From Ktedonobacter robiniae (GTDB taxonomy: Bacteria > Chloroflexota > Ktedonobacteria > Ktedonobacterales > Ktedonobacteraceae): DNA of 64,000 bases. The stretch lies in NCBI RefSeq assembly GCF_016587375.1, contig NZ_BNJG01000002.1, positions 1,860,001-1,924,000 on the forward strand. The letters run 5' to 3'. Both the position numbers and the translations under genes were made by a program. Below are positions 37,428 to 47,002 of this stretch, in pieces; the first letter of the stretch is position 1, and each line of letters begins with the position of its first letter. The notes under the pieces are model-generated. The model did not search any database, was not told the DNA's origin, and worked only from the letters and a program-made list of their open reading frames with translations.

Positions 37428-37874
37428 ATGGCAGTCGAAGAAAACAAGAAAAACAGTGAAGCCGAAATCAAAAGGGTCATAGAGGGTGGAGTCGAGGCGA
37501 TTCGCGCGAAGGACCTCGATGGGATTATGTCCATGTACGCGCCCGAGCTCGTGTCATTCGACATCGTGCCCCCGCTGCAATACGTGGGAGCAGATGCATA
37601 CAGGAAACATTGGGGAGAGGCGTTCTCGTCGTTCCCGGGTCCGATCGACTATGAAATTGTTGATCTGTCCATCACAGTGGGCGATGATGTTGCCTTCGCC
37701 CACAGCTTCAACCGGCTGAGCGCAACCATGAGCAATGGGCAGAAGATCGGTAACTGGCTGCGTTGGACTGCTTGCTTTCAGAAGATCAACGGCAAATGGC
37801 TGATCGCGCACATGCAGGCTTCGGTGCCTATCGATTTGGAGACGGGCAAAGCGGTGCTCGACCTCAAGCCATAG
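37428..37874 (+). CDS. SnoaL-like / DUF4440 nuclear-transport-factor-2 fold protein
   Basis: 148 aa with AAGGAG six nt before the ATG. It has the YybH/SgcJ-type pattern: IKRVIEGGVEAIRAKDLDGI, then MYAPELVSFDIVPPLQYVGADAYRKHW, and a C-terminal NGKWLIAHMQASVP strand. This fold forms a cone-shaped pocket used by many isomerases, cyclases and ligand-binding proteins; the substrate cannot be deduced. It is intact among decayed neighbours and not in an operon. Confidence 0.8.
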   Translation: MAVEENKKNSEAEIKRVIEGGVEAIRAKDLDGIMSMYAPELVSFDIVPPLQYVGADAYRKHWGEAFSSFPGPIDYEIVDLSITVGDDVAFAHSFNRLSATMSNGQKIGNWLRWTACFQKINGKWLIAHMQASVPIDLETGKAVLDLKP

Positions 37875-37974
37875 CCATTTCCTGGGATGTTTCGGCAACA
37901 GCCCGGTAATATCATTCGTTCGTGTCGTCTGGCTCATTTTTCTGCCGAAGAAATGGGCCTTTCGGTACCAGGAT

Positions 37975-39067
37975 TCAAAAACTGGCAATTTCATTAAGAA
38001 AGCGAGAACAGTTTTCAATGGCTACTTTTCTAGCAAATTCTGAATTTACGAGATTGGCGAAGGGATAGAGTCTTCCCTCTGGCGCAAGAGAGGATGGGTA
38101 TCCCATGTCCTCATGGAACAGCGGCACTTGGATACGCGTCTGGACCTGCATCTGGCAAAAGGTCGTGGCTTGCCGGACGTAAGGGGCAAGGGCCGAGATA
38201 CCAAAGACCAGGCAGAAGGGATCGTCAAAGGTCACATCGCAGGCCCATGTTTCCTCACGAGGGGGCCTGAGAGGGGCAGCGCTATGCTTCTTGTGTGGTG
38301 GTTGTGTTTCCTCTCGCGCTTCACCGGCTTGGCCGTGTTGCTTAATGGGCGCGTCATAGTACTGCGCTTTGTGCGCTTGTAGATGGGCGATGAGACGGTG
38401 TTTGCCGTCGGTGGCGTGTTCCCAGTGGTGGGTAAACCAGGTAGTGAGGTGTTCCAGGAGCAAGAGGGTAGGGAGCCTGGCGGCGGGCAGACGCTGCTCC
38501 TGGCTGCATTGCAGTAGGAGGGTACGTTCTTCACGCCCTAAGAGGCCTCGTAATCGTTTGAGCGCGATATTCTCGTGGGTGAGATGAGCGCGATGCACAA
38601 CGTTGAGTTCGGCGTTGGTGAGGAGCCCTGCGCGGGTGAGATCGGATGAGCCGACGATCGCAGTCTGTGGGACGATGCGCGCTATCCTGGTCGGCGTAGA
38701 AGAGAAAGCAGCGGGCATGAAGGAGGGGGCGCACAGCAAGACGGACCTGGACGTGGTTCTGCTGCAAGAAGGCGATTAGGGCTTCGATCTGCGCGAGTGG
38801 TTCCTCCTGGGGATCTTTGGAGCGCTCGTTACCTGACGAATGATGTGTGAGCGTGGCGTGCATGTCCTCTAGAGGCTCATCCGTAGTGGCGGCGAGGGCC
38901 TCAGGATAAAAGAGGAGGTGAAGGTTTCCTACCTGTTGGAGACCTTCACGCACAAGTGTCCAACCTGCAAGGGTGAGGCTGTGTGGTGCAGATATCAAGG
39001 GCTCGGCCAGCGTGCTGAGCCAGAAGGTGGTGTAAGGTTTCGTTGAGTGTGGCGTATTAGTTGTCAA
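37975..39067 (-). pseudogene. remnant of a PLD-domain helicase (restriction/repair-like) gene
   Basis: Two frames. The upstream one (39067-38531) ends LLHARCFLFYADQDS; the downstream one continues ARIVPQTAIVGSSDLTRAGL and NAELNVVH. Together they rebuild the HxK...GSSDLTxxG...E pattern of the phospholipase-D-like nuclease domain at the N-terminus of large SNF2-type helicases. A frameshift near 38690 splits it. The helicase motor itself is missing: after about 38250 the frame reads into sequence I cannot assign. Such genes belong to defence or DNA-repair loci, but only this fragment remains. Confidence 0.55.
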
Positions 39068-39229
39068 GTAGCAGAGGGCGTGCCATGTTGGGTGGCTGGA
39101 TGGTGTTCATAGTGAGGGGTGATTGTCCTTTCTGCATTGATCGTTGTCACTATGGTCAGAATGGATATGAGAGAACTTCCGTACACACGAGTTCATCTGG
39201 GCAAATGCCGGGTACACGCAGAGGCCCAA

Positions 39230-39680
39230 TCTGAAAGCCGTTTGGGCACAGACAAGGCGACCGGCCTGCCCGTGGAAACGGGGTCTGGAGGCCTGACCAA
39301 GTACAACCGAAGCAGACTGGCCCTCCCCAAGACGCATTGGCTCGACGCGGCAGTTGTGGGAGCCTCCACCCCTGAGCGCCTGCACACGAGGGACGTCGTG
39401 CCCCTGCTCGTGCGGGCGACGGGGCGCGGGCATCGACGGCTGTGCAACGTCAATGCGCTGGGATTCCCGGTCAGCCACCGCAAGCGCTACTTTGGGTATC
39501 AAACGGGGGGATCTGGTGCGAGCCGTGGTCCCCGAGCGCTTTGGCTGCCGAGGTACCCATGTGGGACGTGTGGCGCTGAAAGCCAGCGGGTACTTCGCCA
39601 TCACGACGGCGCACAGCAAGGTCACCGATGTGCCTCACCGCTTTTGTCGGCTTATCGGACGCAGCACTGGCTACGCCTAG
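39230..39680 (+). pseudogene. C-terminal remnant of an IscB-type RNA-guided nuclease
   Basis: Translated fragments match the C-terminal half of IscB: GLPVETGSGGLTKYNRSRL, LPKTHWLDAAVVG (the RuvC-III H..D motif), VRATGRGHRRLCNV, RKRYFGYQTG, then in the next frame DLVRAVVPERF, THVGRVALKASGYF and HRFCRLIGRSTGYA before the stop. The break is at G6 (39505-39510), where G5 restores the frame. The N-terminal PLMP/RuvC-I, bridge helix and HNH regions are absent upstream, so no active nuclease can be made. IscB is carried by IS200/IS605-type elements. Confidence 0.75.
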
Positions 39681-39827
39681 GTTGGGACACGGCACGCTGC
39701 CCCAACCCCAACCAGCCCGTAAGGAACGGCCATTCCTCCCCGGCTTGCAAAGACCGGAGCTCCCTGTCCCGTATTTCTGTGGATCAAAAGGTTTCCTCTT
39801 CATCCATGAGAGGTGCTCGCTTCTTTC

Positions 39828-40736
39828 TTAGAATTCGAGCGCTCCTTCGCCCATAAAATGGCACTGCCCGCCGATGGAGACGCCGGTGATCTCGTCGCCA
39901 GTCGAGTCAATGGTGATCTGGAGGAAACTGGGGCGGCCCATTTCCAGGCCCTGTTCACTAACGATCTCGACCGAGGCAGCGCTTTCCACCAGCTTATGGC
40001 GCACCAGATAGCAGCCCAGAGGACCGCTCGCGGCACCTGTGGCTGGATCTTCCGCAATGCCCATTGCCGGGGCGAACATGCGGCTGTGGATTGTCGCGCC
40101 TGGCGTCTCTACTTCCTGGGTAAAGGCAAAAACATGAGGCGTCGCGAAGTCCCGTAGCACGCGCTCCCACACATCGCGGCGAAACTGGATGGCGCGCATC
40201 GCGGCCAGGCTTGTGATCGGCACAAAGAGGAATGGCACGCCGCACGAAACGACCTCCAGCGGCAGCGCCGCATCAATATCCTCCAGGCTCAGGGAGAGCA
40301 ATTCGGCGATTGCCGCACGGTCCGCGAAGCGTTCGCCAAAGCTGGGCAATGGCTGGTGCATCTGAATCGCCAGGCTCTGGTTTGCCAGCATGTGAAGTGT
40401 CATGGCGATCTCGCCGACGCCCTCTTCAAAAATCAGGTTTGTCGTGGGTGCGTTGATCTGTACCAGCCCCTTGCGCGCCAGCATGAAAGCAGTGCCCACC
40501 GTTGGATGACCAGCCATGGGCAACTCGACCGCAGGCGTAAAGATGCGCAGCTGAAAGTCGTTCTCCGGCTTTTGCGGAGGCAGTACAAAGGCTGTCTCCG
40601 ACAGATTCAATTCTTTCGCTACCGCCTGCATCGTTTCGGAAGAAAGGCCGCGCGCATCGGTAAAGACCGCCAGCGGATTGCCGCCAAAGGCGCGATCGGC
40701 AAAGACATCAACCAGGTAATAATGATAGGTACTCAT
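39828..40736 (-). CDS. PhzF-family isomerase/epimerase
   Basis: About 302 aa with both halves of the diaminopimelate-epimerase-like fold. The N-terminal VDVFADRAFGGNPLAVF, the catalytic-Glu segment LNLSETAF, FTPAVELPMAGHPT and the C-terminal GIAEDPATGAASGPLG are textbook PhzF features. PhzF of phenazine synthesis isomerises DHHA, but most family members have unknown substrates. The start is an ATG after AAGGAAACACG; another ATG 11 codons upstream is less well placed. It is intact and stands alone between mobile-element relics, far from the NRPS cluster. Confidence 0.88.
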   Translation of the reverse strand: MSTYHYYLVDVFADRAFGGNPLAVFTDARGLSSETMQAVAKELNLSETAFVLPPQKPENDFQLRIFTPAVELPMAGHPTVGTAFMLARKGLVQINAPTTNLIFEEGVGEIAMTLHMLANQSLAIQMHQPLPSFGERFADRAAIAELLSLSLEDIDAALPLEVVSCGVPFLFVPITSLAAMRAIQFRRDVWERVLRDFATPHVFAFTQEVETPGATIHSRMFAPAMGIAEDPATGAASGPLGCYLVRHKLVESAASVEIVSEQGLEMGRPSFLQITIDSTGDEITGVSIGGQCHFMGEGALEF

Positions 40737-40974
40737 CGTGTTTCCTTCTTTCTCTCTGTGAGCGTTCAATTCATGTGAGGCCGCTCATACCATTCAGACT
40801 TTTGCTGCATCGCCAGAAATCAAGAATCAGGTCTGGTGTGAGCAGAGCCAATTGTCATTGCCACTTCCTCCCATTTCTGTAAGTACTGACGATCGGTAGA
40901 GTCAGAACTGAGCACACGGAAGTTCATCAGAGATAATCCAAACGCTGAGATATCGTTGCCTCTCGCTAGAAGCG

Positions 40975-41373
40975 TACGTGTATTGATAGCTTTGAGGCCA
41001 GAAGACGATCGAGGAAAGCCTGTCACTGTTCTGAGGGTGAGGCTGGTTTTCTCATGGTCTTGTGAGGATGAAGGTCGTTTCGTCATTCATCAAAGGCCCA
41101 GCAGACACGGGCAGCGGCGTCAACGTTTCCGAAACCATGCATGGGAGAATACCGTTGCTTGATTCCCCGATGATCTTGCTCCAAGCGATTGTTGAGGTAT
41201 GTGTTCGTCCGATGCTGCACGTGTTTGCCCAAGGTTTCACACCCCGCTCGTGGATAGGAGGTATGGCCATGCGTTATCACTCGTTCCGGCGTATGGCCAA
41301 CAACGGCGAGAGCCTGCTTGAAAAACCGCTGAGCGGTCCCCATGTTCCGTTTCTCACTTAGGTGCGAATCCAC
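40975..41373 (-). pseudogene. IS6-family transposase, C-terminal relic
   Basis: The sequence LSEKRNMGTAQRFFKQAL, YLNNRLEQDHRGIKQRY and GFGNVDAAARVCWAFDE is the C-terminal half of an IS6 transposase. In-frame TGA codons follow the last motif, after which the frame still reads like the family's tail (RNDLHPHKTMRKPASPSEQ). The second catalytic position reads THGHTSYPRA, with His where Asp is expected. The N-terminal half is missing. Confidence 0.7.
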
Positions 41374-41376
41374 TAC

Positions 41377-41950
41377 TAGTTAGTCCAGATTGTTATTGAT
41401 AACAGGATAGAGATCTTGAAGCTTTACCCGAGCATGGTTGCAAGTAAATTGCCAGGAAATGGTACAACGCAGAGCATTGCGCTCTGCCTCCAATGCCGCC
41501 ATGCGCTGGCGCAACTCTGTCAGACTTCGCACACGACGTGAGAGGCAACCACGAGCAAAGATACTGATCTCAATTTCTGCCATGTTGAGCCAACTGCCAT
41601 GTTTGGGTGTGGAATGAAACTCAACCCGCTGCAAAATGCGCCTGGCCTCTGCAGGCTCAAAGGCTTCGTAGAGAGCCGCTGGAGTATGGGTATTGAGATT
41701 ACCTGCACGAGGCGGATATACTCAGCGTGTGGATTCCATCAGTTCCAGCACCGTCTGGTGCGCTCATCAACCACCGCCAAAGCGGCGCACCGTGTTGCCA
41801 GGGTTTGAGTTCGTTTTTTTCAGGAGCTGGCGAATGGTTTCTGGCGAGATGGATTCGACAAATTCCAGTTCGACGGCTTTGCCTGCCAACAAGCGCAGCG
41901 TCCAATGGTCATGCCCATCGGGGACTGCAAAAGAGGCAAGAAAAGCGCCA
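41377..41950 (-). mobile_element. IS630 remnant, internally deleted
   Basis: Minus-strand pieces of an IS630 transposase: VPDGHDHWTLRLLAGKAVEL with the A7 slippery site (41814-41821 region), then NTHTPAALYEAFEPAEARRI, EFHSTPKHGSWLNMAEIEI and a normal C-terminus. About 100 residues carrying the first catalytic Asp are deleted. The second Asp codon (VQDNLNTH) has lost a base, reading GTGCAGGTAATCTC. The N-terminus is cut near 41950. The right end starts TAGTTAG at 41377, directly next to the IS6 relic. Confidence 0.7.
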
Positions 41951-42134
41951 CTTTTTGATCTCTTCGCTCTCTCAGAATATGGCATATGCTGAGCAAGCTT
42001 CTCAAACACTCTTATGCTACTTGAGTTAACATCCAGAATGCGCAACGCTTGGTATTGACCGTCGCCACTCAGTCGGCTCCTTTGCCCTGACGGAAAAAAC
42101 TAATCTTGTGGTCTTTGAAAAAAACAATACGTTC

Positions 42135-42548
42135 TCAGTCTTCTTTGCCGAGAATATATCCTTGGGAGAGCAAATGCTCTAGCGGGAGAAACCGTGGGGT
42201 TGGTAAGTCACTCCAGGAGAACCATCCGACTTCTGACATCTCACGAGCAGATTTGACCCGTGCTTCTCCAGAAGCATACGTTCCCTCCATCCAAATGGTC
42301 ACGTAATGCTTTCCTTCCTCCTCAAAGATATCGTTGGTGATCGTGCGAAAGGTAAGGTTGGTAATCAGCACCCCAACCTCTTCTTCAGCTTCACGAATGG
42401 CGCACTCCTCTGGTGATTCACCGTACTCTAAATGGCCTCCAGGCATGGACCAGGTTCCATCTCCATGAGAGTTTTGGCGCTTCATGAGAAGGACATGATC
42501 ACCCTTTCTGATAATCACGCCAATACCTACTGAGGGTCGTTCTGCCAT
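42135..42548 (-). CDS. Nudix hydrolase
   Basis: 137 aa. The Nudix box is complete: GHLEYGESPEECAIREAEEEVGV fits GX5EX7REUXEEXGU, with the acidic residues for metal binding present. The start at MAERPSVGIG has GGAGG 8 nt upstream; the six-codon-longer form lacks a site. The sequence layout (MKRQNSHGDGTWSMPGGHLE) is that of the NUDT15/MutT-like dGTP/ADP-ribose group, though substrate specificity cannot be read. It is monocistronic. Confidence 0.88.
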   Translation of the reverse strand: MAERPSVGIGVIIRKGDHVLLMKRQNSHGDGTWSMPGGHLEYGESPEECAIREAEEEVGVLITNLTFRTITNDIFEEEGKHYVTIWMEGTYASGEARVKSAREMSEVGWFSWSDLPTPRFLPLEHLLSQGYILGKED

Positions 42549-43202
42549 AAGCTTTTCCTCCACCATCTGTTTTTTAATATGTTTGCCCTCGTCAATCGCC
42601 TGTACAGGCCCTACGAGCTAAGAATACTTAATTCTTGTGCTAAAAACAAGTGCAGACCATATTATCGCCACTGTGACGCAATTGCTCGCCTCAAAACGGC
42701 ATGTAACAAAGAAAACTCCTTCAGTTTTTCTGTACTATGTTTTGAGACGAGGTTATTCTAATTCATGGCGCATTTCTCCCAGATAACTTGTCCATATTGG
42801 CCCGGGAAGCGCTTTCAACAAATTGGTCTCTCGTATAAACTGGCATGGCATTTTACCTCATGTATTCATCGCTAGTGAGATTCGATAAAACGACCAATGT
42901 TTCTCTCATAAAATGGCGCGCCTCTCCCGAAAGCGGCTTCTGGAGCAGTACGAGTCCATGTAAGCATAAAGTGGCGCAAAACTGAAAAGAGAGATGCGTG
43001 ATTGGTGCCCTCTGCCATCAATACCAATCTGCGGAAAATCCTCTTCTCCTCTCACCTTTTTGCGCTCATCGATGCGGCTACCGCCCTCTTCCCAAATTTG
43101 CTGATCATTCGCGATGAGTTTGGGATTAATTGAGTGTCCTAGAGGTGAAAGGGGATTGACCCCTCTCGCATATTGAATTTGAAGAGGAAAGGACACTATC
43201 TT
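42549..43202. other. long intergenic stretch
   Basis: About 650 nt without a supportable gene. A 96-codon minus-strand open frame at 42906-43196 lacks a ribosome-binding site and known motif. It may be decayed mobile DNA, given the surroundings. Confidence 0.35.
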
Positions 43203-43745
43203 ATGCGCAACATTATCGAATATACTCTCGTCTCGTTAGACGGCGTCTACGCCGGAGCAGCCATCTCAAGATTTTCTGAATACCGCGACGACGAGGCGTA
43301 TATGCAGGACGGATTGGACCAAGCGCTCTCTTGCGGCGCGTTGTTGATGGGCCGCACGACGTACGAGGGCTTTGCCAAGATTTGGCCGAGACGCACCGAC
43401 CCGTGGGCTGACAGGATCAATGCCATGCCAAAGTATGTCTTCTCGTCGACGTTGGAAAAAGCCGACTGGAACAACTCAACCATCGTTCGAGGTGATGTGG
43501 TCGCTGAAGTAACCAAACTCAAGCAGCAAGAAGGACGTAATCTTCTCATCTATGGGCATGGTCTTCTCGCAGAGACGTTGCTCAAGCACCACTTGCTCGA
43601 CGCCCTCGGTCTCTCGATCTTTCCGTTTGTTCTCGGGCAGGGGAAGCAGCTCTTCCGGCAGGGCGAAACCGCCACATTGAAGCTTGTTACGACAAAGAGC
43701 TTCTCGAAAGGCATTGTCAAGCTTACCTATGAACCACACTCCTGA
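43203..43745 (+). CDS. dihydrofolate-reductase-like protein (RibD C-terminal domain family)
   Basis: 180 aa. N-terminal strand IEYTLVSLDGVYAG, then LLMGRTTYEGFAKIWP, LIYGHGLLAETLLKHHLLD and SIFPFVLGQGKQLF are the usual signature blocks of the small RibD_C/DHFR-like reductases (YyaP/YwjB type). These bind NADPH; physiological substrates are mostly unknown. The start ATG has AAAGGA 10 nt upstream. It is convergent with the sigma-factor gene. Confidence 0.85.
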   Translation: MRNIIEYTLVSLDGVYAGAAISRFSEYRDDEAYMQDGLDQALSCGALLMGRTTYEGFAKIWPRRTDPWADRINAMPKYVFSSTLEKADWNNSTIVRGDVVAEVTKLKQQEGRNLLIYGHGLLAETLLKHHLLDALGLSIFPFVLGQGKQLFRQGETATLKLVTTKSFSKGIVKLTYEPHS

Positions 43746-43822
43746 TGGTTTTTCGGCTTTGCGCATCTCCATCAGGAGTGGAACGTCAGTATTGTAGTGA
43801 ACGAGGGATGTTCGAGCCGCAC

Positions 43823-44851
43823 TCATTCACCTTTGAGTACGTGTGGCAGGGTGGGCGGCAGGGCAAAGAATGAGAGGCTGGACAACTCTAGGAACGCGAC
43901 CATGCTGACAATCTGGGTGCCCTCCACATCCAGAACCACCATGCCAAAAAGCTGAGAGTCGTCTGCCCCAGCCTCCCGCCGATAGAGGCCGAACGCTGGA
44001 CAGCCATTGGCGCGCGTTGGAAGCAGATGCCATTGTCGGCAGGGAGGAAACAGACTCGTCTGGAACAGTGTGGCGATAGCCGCTCTTCCCTGGACCCATG
44101 CGGGAAGCGGCGGCATGGTGAACCAAGCATCCTCTCGCAGCAGCGCCACGAGACCGGGGATGTCTGCTTGCTCCCAGAGGGTCACATAGCGGTCAAGAAG
44201 CTCTTGTAACTGGGGGCGAGGCAGAATCATCTCCGCCTCGCTTCCGACGTTGCGCTGGCGCAAAGCACGTCGAGCACGCTGCAAGGCGGAATTGACAGCG
44301 GGAACCGAGAGGTTGAGCCATTCGGCGACTTCGGAGGCCTCCCACTCCAGCACCTCACGCAAGAGCAAAATAGCCCGTTGCACTGGCGTTAAGTGCTGCA
44401 GCGCCATCAGAAAGGCCAGGGTGATTCGTTCGCTCCTCTCCGCACGATCTTCGGGATCAGCCCCGGGATCTGCGAGCAGATCATCGGGAAACGGCTCCAG
44501 CCAGATCGGCTCCCGCAGCCGTGGTGGTGCAGGACTGCTGGGATCGCTCGGTGGATGGGTTTCTGATGGCAAGAGCCGTCGAGGAGCGCGCGCGAGCCGA
44601 TTGAGGCAGAGATTGGTGGCGATGCGGTACAACCAGGCACGGTAGGATTCCGGGCTGGTGAGCGTCGCACGTTTCTCCCATGCTCGCAGCAGGGTCTCTT
44701 GCACCAGATCTTCGGCGTCGGAGAGCGAGCCGAGCATCCGATAACAATGTACGAGCAGTTCACGCCGATATACGCCCACCAGGGTCTCGAACGCCTTCTG
44801 ATCACCCGTTTGAGCGGCGAGCACCAGAGCGATTTGGGTTGGTGTCTCCAT
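43823..44851 (-). CDS. ECF sigma factor, SigJ-like, with C-terminal SnoaL-type domain
   Basis: 342 aa. Region 2 is at about residues 15-80 (VYRRELLVHCYRMLGSLSDAEDLVQET, then SYRAWLYRIATNLCLNRL). Region 4 is near 165-215 (LTPVQRAILLLREVLEWEASEVAEWLNLS). A ~120-residue NTF2/SnoaL-like domain follows (LLDRYVTLWEQADIPGLVALL). This domain order is that of SigJ/ECF41-type factors, where the C-terminal domain modulates activity in place of a separate anti-sigma. No anti-sigma gene is adjacent. The start is the ATG after GAGG with 7-nt spacing; upstream codons lack homology. Confidence 0.88.
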   Translation of the reverse strand: METPTQIALVLAAQTGDQKAFETLVGVYRRELLVHCYRMLGSLSDAEDLVQETLLRAWEKRATLTSPESYRAWLYRIATNLCLNRLARAPRRLLPSETHPPSDPSSPAPPRLREPIWLEPFPDDLLADPGADPEDRAERSERITLAFLMALQHLTPVQRAILLLREVLEWEASEVAEWLNLSVPAVNSALQRARRALRQRNVGSEAEMILPRPQLQELLDRYVTLWEQADIPGLVALLREDAWFTMPPLPAWVQGRAAIATLFQTSLFPPCRQWHLLPTRANGCPAFGLYRREAGADDSQLFGMVVLDVEGTQIVSMVAFLELSSLSFFALPPTLPHVLKGE

Positions 44852-45108
44852 GACAATACCTCTTCCTCTCGGGAGATCCGCGTTATCTCGTTCAGGATGC
44901 CCGACTGGCGATTGGAGCATCGATGCTGGAGAGAGCAAGTATACCTGAAATGGGCCAAAAGTGCGACCATTTTCACGCACTTTCTGGTTCTTCCCACAGG
45001 TTACGCAACGAGGTGTTCCCTCAAAGGTCTGAAATGAGGGTTCAGAGGGGAAAGCTCATCAGGTAAAAAATCCAAGTTGACAATATCCCGCAGAGTGTCA
45101 CTCTCGCC

Positions 45109-46251
45109 TTACGCGTTGAAAGGCACAACCCAGAAGGAAAGCTCGCACCCGCCTTCGGGGAGGTTGCGCGCAGCGATGCTCCCACCATGTCGCGCCACCA
45201 GTTCCTTACAGATGTAGAGACCCAAACCCGTTGACTTCTTGGGCGTGCCCTCTCGCTCTACCTCTCCGGCTGAGCGATGATAGTACTTGTCGAAGATATG
45301 CGGCAGGTCCTGCACATTAATGCCCGGCCCGCTATCGCCCAGACAGAAGCCGAGCACACTTCTATTCCAGGCCCAAGCGAGCGAGATCATTCCCCCCGCG
45401 GGCGTGAAGCGCAACGCATTCTCGAAGAGGTTGTCCAGCACTTGCCCAATGCGCTGCATATCCAGTCCAGCCCTACCTTCTAGCCCTGGCAGCTTGTCCA
45501 CATGGTAATGGAAGGTGATACCATATTCGGCGCAGCGCAAGGTATAGCTCTCGGCCTTGCGTGCCAATTCGTCCTCCGGGTCAATCGGACGCGGCTGAAG
45601 GGTGAAGCCGCTCTGTTCAAGGGAGACGGCGGTCAGCATCAAGCTGAGAAGCTGATTAAGTTGCTGTACGCCCTCTTCCAGCGCGGGCAGATAACGTTCC
45701 AAGCGTTGCGCACGCTTCTCTGGTCGCGCGCTCGCCAGGCTCTCAATGTGTCCCTGAAGAATGGTCACGGGCGTACGCAGATCATGCGAGAGGGTAGCAA
45801 CCATCTCGCGCGCCTCCTCCTCCCTAGTCCACTCCTGTAGCAACGAGGACTGTAGCTGATTGCTAAGCTCGTTGAAAGCCCGGCAGAGGTCGCCAAGCTC
45901 GTCGGGTCTGTTGTAGGAGATGGCGAAGTTGAGGTCTTGCCGCTTGATCTTCTTTACAGCAGCCTTGAGTTCGCGCAACGGCGGACCATACCAGCTTGCC
46001 AGCCGTCGCCCAAACAAGACGGTCGTCACCAGGAGAGTAACAAGCGAGATCAGGATAGGAGCCAGGAAAAGCATACTCCGCAGAAGACTGACATACCACG
46101 CTAAATCCTCTCTATAGTCGTACGCCACGCGGACAAGCTGTAGGACCAGAAGCACCTCGACATAGACCGAGAGCAAGAGGATGATGCCCAGCGCGCTTAG
46201 TACGTAGAAGAAGAAGAGCTTCTTGATATCTGTGTGACGCTCGGTTCCCAT
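45109..46251 (-). CDS. sensor histidine kinase
   Basis: 380 aa. Two transmembrane segments (about 11-40 and 60-80) flank a very short extracytoplasmic loop. They are followed by a HAMP-like linker, HisKA with TLSHDLRTP (His 156), and HATPase_c with N-box LDNLFENALRF, G1 GDSGPGI and G2 GLGLYI. The short loop is typical of intramembrane-sensing kinases paired with ABC exporters, agreeing with the upstream ABC-2 permease. Its start overlaps the 3' end of the response-regulator gene, indicating coupling. If the regulator gene is truly broken, this kinase has lost its partner. Confidence 0.9.
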   Translation of the reverse strand: MGTERHTDIKKLFFFYVLSALGIILLLSVYVEVLLVLQLVRVAYDYREDLAWYVSLLRSMLFLAPILISLVTLLVTTVLFGRRLASWYGPPLRELKAAVKKIKRQDLNFAISYNRPDELGDLCRAFNELSNQLQSSLLQEWTREEEAREMVATLSHDLRTPVTILQGHIESLASARPEKRAQRLERYLPALEEGVQQLNQLLSLMLTAVSLEQSGFTLQPRPIDPEDELARKAESYTLRCAEYGITFHYHVDKLPGLEGRAGLDMQRIGQVLDNLFENALRFTPAGGMISLAWAWNRSVLGFCLGDSGPGINVQDLPHIFDKYYHRSAGEVEREGTPKKSTGLGLYICKELVARHGGSIAARNLPEGGCELSFWVVPFNA

Positions 46252-46926
46252 TTATAGCCCACTCCCCAAATCGTCTTGATGTACACACGGAGTACATCGA
46301 CTCTTGCCAATTTACTCCGGATGCGCTTGATATGCTCGGTTACGGTCTCCAGGTAACTCTCCGTGTCGTCCTGCCAGACTCGATCAAAGATCACATCGCG
46401 CGCGAAGACCTGCCCCGCATGGCGAGCCAGGAGGCAGAAGTACCTCGAACTCCTTGCGACTCAAGGCAAGAGAGGTGGTCCCAGAGGAGACCTCGTGCCG
46501 CTCCATGTCAATGCTCAGCCCTCCGCTCTTGAGCAGCGCCATCCGCCTCTTCGGCTGCCTGTAGCGCTGCTCTCGCCTGAGATGCGCCTGCACTCGCGCG
46601 AGCAACTCACGGATGCTAAACGGCTTCATAATGTAGTCATCCGCACCCACACCAAAGCCCTGCACCTTATCAGCGTCGCTCTGCCTCGCACTGATGATCA
46701 GGATAGGGATGTGGAGATCCTCGCGCAGCACACGACAGACGCTAAAGCCATCCAGCCCTGGGAGTCCGATGTCAAGCAGGACCAGGTCAATCTGCTTCTC
46801 CCTCGCGAGCTTGAGCGCGTTCAGGCCATCTTCCGCGCTCAATACCGTATAGCTGGCATCCTCCAACGCATCTCGCACAAACTGAAGGATACTCTTTTCA
46901 TCTTCGACCAGCAGTATTGTAGTCAT
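46197..46926 (-). pseudogene. OmpR-family response regulator, interrupted by one extra base
   Basis: The receiver domain is intact: ILLVEDEKSILQF, LVLLDIGLPGLDG (phospho-Asp) and DDYIMKPF (Lys). The winged-helix output domain begins (SLALSRKEFEVLL) and is then out of frame. Removing one C at 46433-46434 restores EFEVLLLLARHAGQVFARDV and the rest (IFDRVWQDD, IKTIWGVGYKWEP). As sequenced the DNA-binding domain is lost. A base-call error is possible because the rest is well conserved. It is followed by the kinase with overlap. Confidence 0.8.
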
Positions 46927-47002
46927 AGCCTTCCCGTTCATTGGAAAAGCCAGACATGCGGGCGCGCATATATCCGGCGTTCCATAGTGTCATGTGAGCC
47001 TA

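Noticed and set aside
43476..43826. Minus-strand frame over the RibD-like gene
   Set aside because: Antisense to a conserved gene, no family resemblance.
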